Assembly (NCBI GenBank): GCA_030141605.1
Contig: JAQGDQ010000014.1
Location: 312,001 to 372,000, forward strand
Source of the DNA: Tubiluchus corallicola
Taxonomy: Eukaryota > Priapulida > Priapulimorpha > Priapulimorphida > Tubiluchidae
Length of the DNA stretch: 60,000 nucleotides
Direction of reading: 5' to 3'
Under the pieces are notes generated by a model. The model saw only the letters and a program-made list of their open reading frames with translations, was not told where the DNA came from and made no database searches. Within the stretch, counting starts at the first letter, position 1; every line of letters begins with the position of its first letter. Both the position numbers and the translations under genes were made by a program. Below are positions 31,870 to 42,992 of the stretch, in pieces.

Positions 31870-31965
31870 AGATACAGGAGTTCCCAGCCTGGGGTTCGTA
31901 TATACTCTGGGGTATATTTAGACTCTTAAGAAGTAGTCGAGGTACTTAGGAGTCTGAAAGAATAA
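31870..31965. mobile_element. Possible hAT-type transposon end
   Basis: CAGGAGTTCCCAGCCTGGGG followed by repeated GGGGT/GGTAY motifs and GACTCTTAAG...CTTAGGAGTC inverted segments looks like the left end of hAT elements (CAGGGGTTCCCAAxCTGGGG). A weakly matching candidate right end (GCGAACCCTG, near 32770) was seen, but no target duplication. The ATG-initiated frame at 31966 (MAYDTASSSSCSSC, then a GTACAG donor-like site) may belong to this element or be a stray exon. Confidence 0.35.
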
Positions 31966-32039
31966 TAATGGCGTACGACACAGCATCTTCTTCTTCTTGT
32001 TCCAGTTGTGAAATGTGTCAAAGGTACAGTCTGACTATT

Positions 32040-33992
32040 ATCATACAACCGAGTGGCTCATATTGAGTGCGATATAATGAACACACAAAGGGTATAACGA
32101 AGTAATACGTAGGCCTACATTTCCAGACAAAAGCTTGTGTTTCTACAGGTTCACATTAAAAGGTGTGACGAGAGATGCCTGTGTCCCAGTTAATGGGCGA
32201 CAGGGCATGAATGTTGGCAACTTGGCAGGTGGAGAGTTCCAAAGTATGATGGTGGATGGCAGGAAAAAACGAGCAGTAGGCTCCTAGACGGCAAATGAGC
32301 AACGTATGTGAATTACTCTCTGTGCTGCTTGAGCGTTTAAGGCAGTTGATCGGTAGATGCTGTTCTAATTTGCAATCAGATTGCACAAACAGAATAAAAT
32401 GACTCACGCAGGCCCTATATAGCCTATACGGGCATTTAGAGAAAAAGTTGTGATTTTACTGAACTTTATCCATCATCATCATCATACAGCCCATTACGTC
32501 TATTGTAAACACTGTGTAGGAAGAATGCTAAAATAGTAAAATAGGCCCCAAGAAGGTAAAATCAGACAGGTAATCCTGCAAAAAACTAGACACTTTTCAG
32601 TATCACTTCCCACAACAACATTGACCTTCGCGATATTACAGCCGTATGTTACTTTGAAAAATTCATTTCTTCGCGAAGATGAAGTGATGAAATAGCAGGC
32701 AGTAGGCTTTTAATTCTTAGGAGCACATGAGAGCCTGTCAAAGTGTCTAAAGGGTACTTAGAAACAAAAATTATGCGAACCCTGTCTTAGAAATTAAATG
32801 AGTTACCGAGAAATTTTCAGGCAGTTAGAACCATAATAGAACTACAGATGGTAGTGAATTTGGTATTACGTTCTTTTGCAACTAAAAAAGGAAATACGAC
32901 TTAGAAAATATACTTAAAAACACGCAATTTTGTTGTACAACATAGTTACCCAGCACTGGATTTTTTAGGCAAGGAAAGCGTCATCCAGTCACTTCACTTG
33001 ACCGTGTGAATCCAACTATCTATCCAATTAACTGTAACAAAAAAGTTTGTTCTGGATTACGCTAAATTTAATTTATTCTACACTATTATCCCAGCCTGGT
33101 AGTCTGGTGGTTTGCTTGCACTGATGACTGATGAGCATTATAAGGCGTATTTGAGTTTGACAAGTTAACTCATTTATCTTTCAAAAAATATTAAACATTA
33201 AGTGCATAAATTTCTAGCTAAACATATAGTTTGACTTGTGGTAAAATGTTGTTTATACAATTACAATGTAATTTACTGTTTAATGGCCGAGCAAAATGTA
33301 CGAGCAGCACTCGAGTTTTACTTATTCAAACGGATGAGGGCGCTAGCATGTGATAATTCGCATGTTGCAGCTTTAAGTATATGTGGATATAATGTGAAGC
33401 CAGCCTTCTAACATGTAGTGAGAGATTGCAGTGTGGGCAACAAAACGACAATGATCATCCATGACGAAAAAATCGAACGAAAAACAGATAGCTTCTTAAG
33501 TGGGGTTGGGTTGGTTTAAACAAATTTATGTGATACGTCCAACTTTATTTTCATTTTTCCTAATTGGTTGACTTTCTTGCTTTGATGTAGATCAAAGTTG
33601 ATCAGAGCTGAGCTGAGTTGAAAAGCCCAGAAGTTATTTTTTCCTGTCACACGTTCATTTGCTGACCACACAGTGACCACTCAGCTATATACCTTACTTT
33701 ATTTTGGTTTAAAAAGGTGCAATCGAACAACTGGAAGGAACTCGACAGGGTGACACAAAAACTGTTGAGTATTGACCAGGGGACGAAGCGACTAGCGAAA
33801 TGAATCGTTTATTGGTTAATTATCATCGCTCGACCAAATAGACTTTTAGACGAGAGTAATGCTTACAAACAAGCGTACTTCTTTTGACTATTACAATACA
33901 ATCAAGAAAATCTATAATGGTTTGTGATAGTTTGTAGTTATTTTCTTTTTGCTTACACATAATTGATGAAACAGGAAAGCTTAGGAGTTGCG
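32040..33992. other. Intergenic, no supportable gene
   Basis: No frame with recognisable similarity on either strand. A (CAT)n run lies at 32469-32484. The 83-residue minus-strand frame at 32156-32407 resembles nothing known to me. Confidence 0.5.
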
Positions 33993-34398
33993 CTACTCAC
34001 TGGGGGCGAGCATCGAACTTTCGAGTTCCGTCGTTTCAATCGAATTCGAACCTTAAAATTATAGATTCGAATAATTCTGCACTTCAACCACATACGTTCT
34101 TTTGTCATTAAAACATTTTAAACATCACGCAATTAGCACAATTTAGTAACAATTTTTGTGCACAAGTTTTAAACTAATTATTAGTGATTTTCTTGCAGAA
34201 CAAAACCGAATAATAGGGCCTATGCATGGTCTTCATAAAACCGCTTTTTACTGAGGGTTCGAAAACTCTTTCGAAAATCTTTCAAACTCAATTCGAATTC
34301 GAAATACTGAAATTCGGTTTGATTCTAATTCAAAAGTCACAAATTCGATTCGATTCGAATTTGATTTCTGGAAGAGAATGCTCACCCCTACTACACAC
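33993..34398. mobile_element. hAT-type MITE with 8-bp target site duplication
   Basis: The element spans 34001-34390 (390 bp). The left end is TGGGGGCGAGCATCG and the reverse complement of the right end is TAGGGGTGAGCATTC, matching the hAT terminal consensus (YAGGGGTGxGCA). It is flanked by CTACTCAC (33993-34000) and CTACACAC (34391-34398), an 8-bp duplication with one mismatch, as expected for hAT insertions. The interior is packed with TTCGAA/ATTCGAA motifs near both ends, possibly subterminal transposase-binding repeats. No transposase ORF is present. Confidence 0.85.
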
Positions 34399-35029
34399 TA
34401 CTATTTAGCATCAGATTTGAAAAGCATTCCGATGAACTAACAAAGACCACTTATAATCGTTAAGAACAACTACATCAGCAGCAGCAACAAAACTAACCAC
34501 CATAATGATATATGCATTACAATATTTTTAGCGGTGACGACAATAGTCTCAATCATGGCGTTATGGTGGCAGCAACAAGTAGGAATCTGGCACTAGTACA
34601 CCAGCACCGATGTTGCCACTGTGCTGTGTACGAATCACAACAAGATGAAATAACGTTAAGAGTTATAATGATACAATGAATTGTGTCAATAGCGATGATA
34701 AAAATGATGACTATACTAGTGACGTTCACGATTTCAACATGTCCACAAATTAGATAATTTTCTTATTTTCTCTATTTTTAAACATGTCTGTTTTCTGCAT
34801 GGATTCTGACGGTCATTCTACTCGACTTTTAGTCGACCTTAGCCGTGTTGATCATTTTTCAGTCGCTTTTCGTCAGTAGCACAAAAGTGCTAAATTAAAC
34901 GTACGTCCCGCAGTCGTCCTCTTCGGCTGACCTTTTTCTGGTTGATATTTTCTACCGGATTCGCGGAGGTCATGAAAGACACAAAAAACGAAAAAAATGT
35001 AAATGGAGAAAATTCAAGTAAAGATGAGC

Positions 35030-35071
35030 AAGACGACGACGACAAAAGGAGAGAAGAAGAAGAACAAGAAC

Positions 35072-35140
<69 letters not shown>

Positions 35141-35255
35141 CATTATTTAAAGTCGGCTTTAAAATTAACAAACAAGACAAGTTAAAAGAAAAGATGATAA
35201 TGGTGATAATGTTGATGATGATGATGACGACGACGGTGATGATAGTGATGATGAC
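35030..35255. repeat. Compound trinucleotide repeats: (GAC/AAG)n, (AAT)n, (GAT)n
   Basis: GACGAC and GAAGAA runs at 35030-35070, a pure (AAT) tract at about 35072-35139, then GAT/GAC repeats at 35199-35255. The long minus-strand frame at 34890-35429 (poly-Tyr) is driven by the repeats. Confidence 0.95.
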
Positions 35256-35775
35256 ATCATAGTGACGTTGATGGTTTCTTTTAATCGCACAAAGCAACGC
35301 TGTGCGCCAGTCTTCATAGAAGGAAGTAAACAAATAAAAATAGTGAAAAATCAGTGGCCTTAGAAAAATCTTCAAGCAATTTACTGAATTGTGTTCTGTT
35401 TCCAAGAATCTACTACGAAGAAAAAGCAAAGAGAGAGCATCTACTGACTGGCTTTCTACTGGCTGTCAAAAAGAAGCAGCTTTGAAAAAAAGTAACTTGT
35501 AGTAGGGTATACCTGCTGTAAAAATATTTATGCAATATACAAATAAGACATTTAGGTTAATCACTGCTATCTTTAGGAAGAGAGTGGCTGCGTGGATGAG
35601 CCTAATATCAACCAGCCAATTTTTACGTGTTTCATTAATAAAGTTAATAAAACTTCTAAAAAACTAGAACTAGAAAAATAAAAACGTAAAAATATCGTTG
35701 AATTATTGTTGTAAGATTTCGTGTTTTGTTTATGCATTTATGCAATCCTGTTTCTTTTTGGTTATGATTATTTCA

Positions 35776-36102
35776 TCAGATCGTTTTTATCAGTTTTTTT
35801 TTCAATAAAGATAAACAGCTTAAGCGCTTAAGTGAACTGTGAAAACGTTCAGATATATGAAAGATCGCATTTTTTGTCTTCATTTTCATTTCATTTTTTA
35901 TGTTATCCATTTTTGAATTTAAATCAAAGAGCGTAAACTCAGTTGTAATGGGAGATTTGAAAAAAGAGTTGCTTTTTAATATGTATTTATTATAATATGA
36001 CGGGAAACTTAAGTAATTGCCTATTATTTGGCAAATAGCGGTTTCTATTTCTATTTCGTCATTATTGGTTTTCTCTAAATCTAAAATTTGTTTGTTTTGC
36101 AT
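35776..36102 (-). CDS. Unrecognised ORF, 108 residues (doubtful)
   Basis: An ATG-initiated minus-strand frame (MQNKQILDLEKTNNDE...). It is Lys/Asn/Ile-rich, in line with local base composition, with an amphipathic stretch near 75-95. I recognise no family. No splice context is evident. Possibly chance. Confidence 0.15.
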   Translation of the reverse strand: MQNKQILDLEKTNNDEIEIETAICQIIGNYLSFPSYYNKYILKSNSFFKSPITTEFTLFDLNSKMDNIKNEMKMKTKNAIFHISERFHSSLKRLSCLSLLKKKLIKTI

Positions 36103-36812
36103 GAATTACAGCCCTGCATGTCGATTACACGAATGTATGATTTTATACGTTAATTATTAACCAATTTTGGAGCAGTTAGCGAATTAATTGCAATATGTCT
36201 ACCAAACCATCAGACATCTATTCAAATATTTATATATTTTTCTCACTTTAATTCTCGCTTTTTGAACTGGTTCGCTCACGTTACAAGATCGTGGGCTTGT
36301 TCGAGTATACCCCATGCAAGATCCTGTGATAAATGGCACCTGTGGTACTCACAACGATTTGATTAAAGTCTTTATTACAGCCTGCTATACGGCGACATTA
36401 ATAATGTCAGTTTTGGAAAAAACATGCAAATTTTTCACGTAAAATGACTGTTTTAAAAAGCGGATATTATATGCAGCCCGGAGTACAGCATACAGATTTA
36501 AAATGAAACATATTAGTTTGTACGCATTAAAAGTTTTGATATCTTAAACTCTTTTCACAAAAGAAATTGCTGCAAATGTATAGTAGAAGTTTGAATTTTG
36601 TGCTCACTGTTCAAGATAAAAAGATTAGAAAATTGTTAAGAAATCTGTATTACTGGAACGAAAGAAAAACCTGATAAATGAACCAGAAAACGAGAGAAAG
36701 AAATGCAACTCTGTCCGTTTTAGAAGCTTTTGTGTGTTATTTCTAGAGTGTGTTCAGTTTTAATGGCATTGTGTAACTTTTTACTAAAACGCATTATTTA
36801 TTTATTTGCTGT

Positions 36813-36862
<50 letters not shown>

Positions 36863-36930
36863 TTAGTACAGCACACACTACAACCGCCACCGTCACCGCC
36901 ACCGCCACGCCGCCACCACCACCACTACTA
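36813..36930. repeat. (ACT)n microsatellite followed by a CCG/CAC-rich run
   Basis: About 16 ACT units to 36861, then CACACTACAACC and a CCGCCA/CCACC run to about 36930. The poly-Thr and poly-Pro frame is an artefact. Confidence 0.96.
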
Positions 36931-37579
36931 TTCCAATTTCACAAGCAAAGCAAATAGAGGGCGTGGAGTTGTGTAATTATGGATTATTCACGAATGAAAT
37001 CATTCAGAAATTGTGAAGAGTTTGCTAGTTTTGTAACGACTAGCATCACAGATGTAGATGCGTAACGCCATTTCAAAAGAACTGCATAGAAGCCATTATA
37101 CTGACCGATTGCAAAGCCAATTCCTCCCCCAAACACTCTCTGCCGGATGGCCAGAGTGGATATCAGATCTTCATGTTCATCTTCCTTTATTTAGAATATG
37201 TAATACAGCATTAATAAATACAGAATATGGTAAGAAAACTAGGATAAATTGAAATAAGATTTACAATTTTTTTACATTAAATAAATAAAACGTATAACAA
37301 ATAAATAAGTGAAATATTATAAGTCAAATGTACTAAGAGCTATAGAAGTATTTCTACAAGTTGTGCAATTTCGAGTTAAACAGTGTTATATTTTTTTAGC
37401 AAAAGTTTATCTTTTCTTCGTCTGATGTTTAAGTGAGCTACAAAATTGTAGCTCGGTTGAAAATGATCCTTGTAGCGCTTTTCAAATGTTCAAAAATCAA
37501 GGGTATCGTTCAGACAAACAACTGGTTAAACGGCATTATAATTTATAAAACAAATCCCTATAGCCCTACTGTAATTTAA

Positions 37580-37839
37580 AGATACAACAATAAAAATTAC
37601 AGGTAAAACTACATGTAAAATGAAGGTATAAACTCACATCAAAATAAGGGATAAAAAATTCATTTAGAAACATTACAATTACTAATTAAGGAAAGCAAAA
37701 TCAAAATGAAACTGACGAACATACATGGAATCGATTTGTATGGTCTAGATTCTTAATGAATTTTGTATCCCTTATTTTAATGTCATTGCATATCTTCATT
37801 TTGCATGTAGTTTTATCTGTAATTTCTACTATTGTATCT
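37580..37839. repeat. Long inverted repeat (about 88-bp arms) with a central spacer of about 85 bp
   Basis: Left arm 37580-37666 and right arm 37752-37839 are reverse complements at roughly 80-85 percent by eye. Shared landmarks in order are GATACAA, AAATTACAG, TAAAACTACATG, AAAATGAAG, AAAATAAGGGATA, AAATTCATT. No ORF lies between them. It is directly followed by a hammerhead-like motif and, 200 bp on, by the LINE. It may be the fold-back end of a mobile element. Confidence 0.85.
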
Positions 37840-37850
37840 CTACCTCACAC

Positions 37851-37875
37851 CTGATAAAGTCCGCGAAGGATGAAA
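37851..37875 (+). ncRNA. Hammerhead-ribozyme-like core (partial or relic)
   Basis: CTGATAA, then AGTCC, loop GCGA(A), GGAT and GAAA. This copies the catalytic order of a hammerhead (CUGAUGA - stem II - GAAA), with a GUCC/GGAU stem II. The G at catalytic position 8 is A here, and a cleavage site with stems I and III could not be confirmed, so it is probably an inactive relic. Such motifs are known in Penelope-like elements and retrozymes. Confidence 0.4.
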
Positions 37876-38689
37876 GCTTCTTTGAAAAAAAGAGACTTAA
37901 TGAGCACTTTGGCTTCTTTACGATTATGACCATGGCAAGTCAGAGGATAGCACTCTTTTATTTTCAGCCTATTGTCCTGCTGGATTAACATACTATTGTT
38001 TTATCGATAATTTAGAAACATAGCAGTAATAATAGGGGAAATCTAGTCTAAAGTTTGTATATGCTCCAGAGCAAGTGAATACGTGTGCTGTAGCAGACCG
38101 CTTAGTCAAACTCGAACGAGAACTTGCTGAGGTCAAAGGAGCATGTTTGAAAAATAGAGAGACAATCGTGACGTCGAAGAATATAGAAAATGATTTTGAG
38201 ATGAATAATTCGTCGGCGATCGAGAATCGACAAGCAAATGTGACGAGTACGGCTGCATCAAACAGTGAGTGTGCAGAGAACCAGAATACGGACAAGCGGA
38301 AAACATTTTCTTCTGTTCTTAAACAGAAAAAGGAGGTGAGTGCTGGTCCTGCCACAGCCTAATTTCAGGTCCCGAAGTACCATCAGAAGAAAGCGTAGCA
38401 GAGGAAAAAAGTGGCGATTGGGACTAATAAAGATGCACGAGTTAACTGGACACCACGAGTCCGAGACATATTTGTCTTTCGGGTGACACGGTCTACATAT
38501 GATGACGAGATTAAAGCGATTCTTACGAGCCAAGAAGTTGACATCATCGATTTCCGGAAGATATCACGCGAAAAAGCCAGGTGTAAGTCTTGAGTTTTGG
38601 CCTTGTAATAGAATGTTTGTACGGCATAGAAAGGGGGATGAACCGAACTCAAAAATGTGTAATGGATAGTTTTTTCACTTGTAGTTTTA

Positions 38690-39426
38690 ATTGTAAAGGA
38701 TTGCAACTAGACAGACGTTTTTTTATTAAATCACTATTAAGCAAATGTAGCATACCTTTTTGCAAGAGCACTGGCTCTTAGACAATCAACTGCAAAAATT
38801 AGATGATATGTCGCTCAATTTTAATGTGATGGCTTGTTCCGGAGTTGATAGTAGAATTGAAATCTTAAGAGGGAGACCATTCGGTGGTTGTGCATTATTC
38901 TGGCAAACGACATTAGATCAAGTTAACTCCTATAAAAACAGACTGTCGCCGATTATGTGGTGCAAAAATGATAAATGAAGGGGCATGCAGTTTACTAATT
39001 AATACGTGTATGCCTTATGATTCTGGTACAAATAATGTTGACGATGTACAACAGACAGTTAATGTTATAAATGAGATAGAACGTTTGATTTACATTCACA
39101 ATCCCGATAATGTTATAATAGGGGGCGATTTCAATGCAGACTTCAAGAGAAATTCTGCCCACGTCAATACTATTGATACTTTTCTTGAAAGGTGGCAATT
39201 TTTCAATTGTAAATCAAGTGAAAATTGTAAAATTGATTTTACATATCGTAACGATTGCGCCCTGAGCGAATCATTTATAGATCATTTTATTATAAACGAG
39301 GGCCTGACGTCAAGTGTCACTGATTTCGTTGTTAATCATTCAGGTGATCATTTAAGTGACCATAGCCCAATTGTGCTTAAATTATCCGGTTTGAATCAAT
39401 TAAAGCTTGATACTAGCATGAATTAA
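38690..39426 (+). pseudogene. LINE APE endonuclease domain, frameshifted
   Basis: The first part (SFNCKGLQLDRRFF) is in one frame; QEHWLLDNQL follows in another after a T-run at about 38755-38762. This looks like loss of one T. Then come GRPFGGCALFW, a second frame break near 38970, GGDFNAD with its catalytic Asp and Asn, and SGDHLSDHSPIV with the Asp/His pair of the AP-endonuclease fold. It nicks target DNA in LINE transposition. The breaks mean no intact product is made. Confidence 0.85.
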
Positions 39427-39832
39427 CCGTACCACGGTTGTCTTAGGGAAGGGCTAGTGTTCAAGAGTTAAACCAGTATAAACAGGTTTTAGACAATGTT
39501 GTGCCAGCATGCCAGTATGACAGCCACAATACTGCTATGAATGACTACTGCAACGCAATTGTTAATGCTTCTATTAATGCAGGATGTCACACTATTAATG
39601 CAGGATGTCAAACTATTCCTTTTACCAGAAACAAACACAGTAGTAAAATAATACCTGGCTGGGCAGATAAAATTGAGCCAGCCCGTCAAACAGCATTGTT
39701 TTGGCACGAAATATGGGCTTCGTGTGACCGACCTCATACCGGTCACGTTGCTAACATTCGGCGCATTACACATGCTCGTTATCATCGCGCTGTAAGAAGG
39801 GCTAAATGCAGTATTAAAGATGAGAGGCAAAA

Positions 39833-41249
39833 ATGGCTGAACATATTGTTTCAAATAACTCACGAAATCTTTTTAAGGAAATTAATAAAATAAAAGGAAA
39901 AGCAAGTGGCAAACCAGTGTGTATAGAAAATCAAAATAACCCAAATTTCATAGCTAACTTATTTGCAAATGATTATGAACACTTATATAATATTGCGGGT
40001 TACGACTCTAATGAGATGCTGGCTTTGAAACAAAATATAGATTCAAAACTACGTAATGAAGCGTGTGAAACTCGTCATTTCAATGTCCAAGACATAATTA
40101 ACGTTGTAAAATGTATAAAACCTGGTAAATCTGATGGAAGTGCTTGTTTTACATCTGATCGTATTATACAAGGTACACATTTATTATCCACTCACTTATG
40201 TATGCTTGTGAATTGTATAATTGGCCACAGTTATTCTCCCGAACACCTTTCGTTGTCTTGTATCAAACCAATCCCAAAGGATACCCGTGGTAACTTGTCA
40301 GACAAAGACAACTATAGGGTTACAGCCCTGTCGTCTTCCATAGGAAAGCTACTCGATTAGCTAATTCTTTTTGAATATGAAAATGCATTGTGTACTTCCG
40401 ATTTACAATTTGGATTTAAAACTAAGATATCCACTACTATGTGTACCATGATATTAAAAGAAACCGCTAAATATTACTTGCAAAATGGCTCTATAGTTTA
40501 GTATGCTTTACTTGACGCTTCTAAGGCATTCGATAAAGTAAATTACTGTAAATTATTCAAACTTCTACTTATGTAAACTGCGGGATTCTAAAATTGCATG
40601 TATGGTGAGTAACTGGTACTGTGGCACTGTCGCATACGCTGACGACTTTAGTCTGTTGGCTCCGAATATACGGGCTCTCCAGGCCTTGTTAAAAATGTAT
40701 GAAGAGTATGCCAGAAATTATGATACTGATTTCGTAAACATAAGTCGTCACAAAATAAAGAGCAAATGTATAATTTTCTATTCTCATAAGAATGTTCCCC
40801 ACAACTTACATCCCACAGTAAAACTCAATAACACACCGATGTCTTTTTGCGACAAAGAGCTGAACCTTGGTACCACTCTGACACCTAATTTGTCGGATAA
40901 TGCTGAAATTTTTTGTAAACGTGGAGATTTCATTTATCGTGCAAACAGTGTTATACGTGACTTTTCGTTTCTTAATAGCTGTATTAAGACTAAAATGTTT
41001 CAATTGTACTGTTATAGCTTTTATGGCTTGCAAATATGGAAGCTTGATAACACTCTTTTTAATAACATTGATACCCCCTTGAACATAGGCGTATGTAAAT
41101 TTTGGCATTTGCCATACCAAACTCATAAGTTTTTGTTACCTCATTTATCGGGTGTGCTTCGTCCGAGTACCGAGTTTGAAATCAGATTTGTAAAAAATTA
41201 TTTATCTCCTGTAGTAATAGCAGTAATACGCTTGCGGACTTTTTTGTGA
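39833..41249 (+). pseudogene. LINE reverse transcriptase, interrupted and internally deleted
   Basis: Fragments at 39833-40360, about 40363-40575 and 40602-41249. Motif A (LLDASKAFDKV) and motif C (AYADD) keep their catalytic aspartates, but the segment between them is far too short. The usual motif B block (QGG-type) of about 60 or more residues is missing. It would have copied the element RNA at the nicked target. Confidence 0.85.
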
Positions 41250-41515
41250 GAAATGCAGAATATACTGTGCAGTTAACATTGGGTTACAATTTGCAATTTA
41301 TTAAATGTAAATATAATGATAATTACAACAAATGTGATTATTTAAAAATTAAAAGATTCATGTGTAAGAAAGCTATAGAACTTACGTGGGCTCAAAGCCT
41401 CACTCTTTCATTTGTTAAAGATGTTTTAAATGACTTAACCAGGAGTAACTTTTCCTTCTTAGCCAATTTGCAAATTCATGACATTCTACAATACTTATGT
41501 TGCGAATAATTTATG

Positions 41516-42068
41516 ATTCTGTGATGTAAAATCAAACTCACTATCGTATATGTATGTTAGTTAATGGCAAATTTTATTTGGGTAAAGGTAAGAGTTTTTT
41601 AACTACGAACCGACATTGTTATTTTATTTAAATATTTGCACAACTAACCGAATGAATGTATTGTATTTACAACAATTCGAAATAAATCGTATATATATAG
41701 TAAAGCATTCAGATATCGGCTGATGGGATTCGACGGGTAATCGGATAACCATTCCCCGGAGATCGACTGCTGCTGCCGCCAACAACTCGACGACAGCCGG
41801 ATTACGTCCTCCAGCATCCATGGCTTCTTTTCATACGATGAAACCACGACGTAAACTTGTTGGATAGTTTGCTCCAAAGCTGGTGCTGCAGATGTTGCAT
41901 TATAATGTCATAATTGTGTCTTATTAAGATAGAATACACTGTGTTGGGATTATTTCTTACAAAACGCAAGGATAAAGATCGCATTAATTATTAAAGCGAA
42001 AATTAGCTTTTTGGTCTGTTGTTACCGCGCACGCGCAGAGGGTCGGCTGCAGTTTTAGAGGCGTGAAC
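41516..42068. other. LINE 3' flank and upstream region of the NALF-type gene
   Basis: Includes any LINE 3' UTR, then a GC-richer stretch at 41740-41880 that is open in several minus-strand frames with no recognisable product. The rise in GC and CpG toward 42030 suggests the NALF promoter. Confidence 0.4.
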
Positions 42069-42236
42069 ATGGCGGAAGTTGAGGAGAAGCTCTCGCAATG
42101 AATGTTTTCTCTTCCCTGTTTAGAATTTATCGTTATGCGACGCCATGTTATGTGTTTTACTGTAGGGAAAAATTCGTGCGAAATTAAGTGGATTCATATG
42201 GGAACATGGAATGGAGGTTGTCGGCGGTTGAGTTGA
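42069..42236 (+). promoter_or_regulatory. Two upstream ORFs in the presumed NALF-type 5' leader
   Basis: ATGGCGGAAGTTG... encodes a 10-residue peptide (MAEVEEKLSQ) at 42069-42101. A second uORF of 13 codons starts at 42198 and ends at 42236. Both are out of the main frame and end before the start at 42402. If they are in the mRNA they could reduce translation of the main ORF; the transcription start is not known. Confidence 0.35.
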
Positions 42237-42401
42237 GTTTTGGTGTTAGTGTTCATCGCCACCATAAACGCGTCCACGGGCGATGTGGTGTTTCACCATT
42301 CCGGTCCGTTTAGTGCCGCGGTCCGAGTCGCCGATGAAAAAATCGGCCATTTCAGCGCTACGTTCCATGTTCTTCCTATTCCCTCTAGAACTACGTGAAA
42401 T

Positions 42402-42992
42402 ATGACATTTCTTCACAATTATGGGAACGAAGTACCGGATAAGCCATACGGTGAGGTCCTTCAAAGATGGCGAATTTCACTGGCCTCTTTGCTCTTCTTT
42501 ACCATATTCATAACGGACAATTTCGGTGCCACGTCGAGCCCGAACGGTCCCAGGGATACGTGTCAGGACGTGCTGGGCCCGTGGGCCCCCAAGTGGGTAT
42601 GCAATTCGTACTTGATGGCCGTGAACGCCAGCCACCATACCACAGCCAACGCCTCGTGCCTTGACGAGTACGAAGACAACAGCGATAGCTACGACGACTT
42701 TTGCTCGTTGCCTCCGGAAAAGAGGATCGAGCACCTCCGGCACGATCCGGAGGGGAGGTACAACGTGTCGTCTCTAAGGTTTTGTAGCAAGTATTCAGTG
42801 ATTAACGTTTTAGGTAATTATACGACAGAATTCGCAGATCTGGACCATCGAGGCTGCAGGGCCAGACTTAAGCAGTTGGAAATGCTAGACAAAGCTGTTC
42901 ATATGACCTATTGTGCTTTCAATAATGTTATGGATAAATTCGATTGTGCTCGCCAAAATTACAGTTGTATATGGAACTGCACGCATTGTACG
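42402..42992 (+). CDS. NALF1: NALCN channel auxiliary subunit, NALF1/FAM155 (NLF-1/Mid1-like), first coding exon
   Basis: NALF proteins are ER/plasma-membrane subunits that fold and deliver the NALCN sodium-leak channel with UNC79 and UNC80, setting neuronal resting potential. This 197-codon exon starts at ATG 42402. It carries the family hallmark RWRISLASLLFFTIFITD, a membrane segment at about 23-40 that closely matches vertebrate NALF1. A cysteine-rich extracellular domain follows, with many N-glycosylation sequons (NAS, NVS, NYT, NYS, NCT). The conserved part is RFCSKYSVI, CRARLKQLEMLDKA, YCAFNNVMDKFDC and NYSCIWNCTHC, aligned with the C-x-x-C block before the first splice junction in vertebrates. 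It ends at TGTACG|GTAGGT, phase 0. The remaining cysteine-rich exons were not found in 43-60 kb. The long polyglutamine and serine region of vertebrate NALF1 is absent. Whether it is co-orthologous to NALF1 and NALF2 is undetermined. Confidence 0.92.

Larger units (their letters stand above)
38050..41515 (+). mobile_element. CR1-like non-LTR retrotransposon (LINE), decayed copy
   Basis: Frames in order on one strand. ORF1-like pieces at 38075-38362 (coiled-coil-like Leu/Glu heptads) and 38411-38593. An APE-type endonuclease at about 38680-39426, with QEHWL, GGDFNAD and SGDHLSDHSPI motifs. A reverse transcriptase at 39833-41249, with KPGKSDG, IPIPK-like PIPKDTRGNLSDKDNYR, ALLDASKAFDKV (motif A) and AYADD (catalytic motif C). 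A C-terminal region runs to 41509. Damage: a one-base frameshift near 38757 before QEHWL, a stop at 39424, stops at 40358 and about 40499, and an internal deletion at about 40570-40600 that fuses the region after motif A to just before AYADD, removing motif B. It is immobile. The clade is CR1-like (Jockey/CR1 superfamily) by motif spacing; finer assignment is not possible. Confidence 0.93.

Noticed and set aside
31966-32022. Possible first exon MAYDTASSSSCSSCEMCQR with a GTACAG donor
   Set aside because: It lies beside a hAT-like terminus and no following exon could be found; too weak to call a gene.
34890-35429. 179-residue minus-strand ORF with poly-Tyr
   Set aside because: Produced by the AAT and GAT repeats; flanks resemble no protein.
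36270-36330. GTTCGAGTATACCCC, resembling a B box
   Set aside because: No matching upstream A box or related copy, so a SINE call is not supported.
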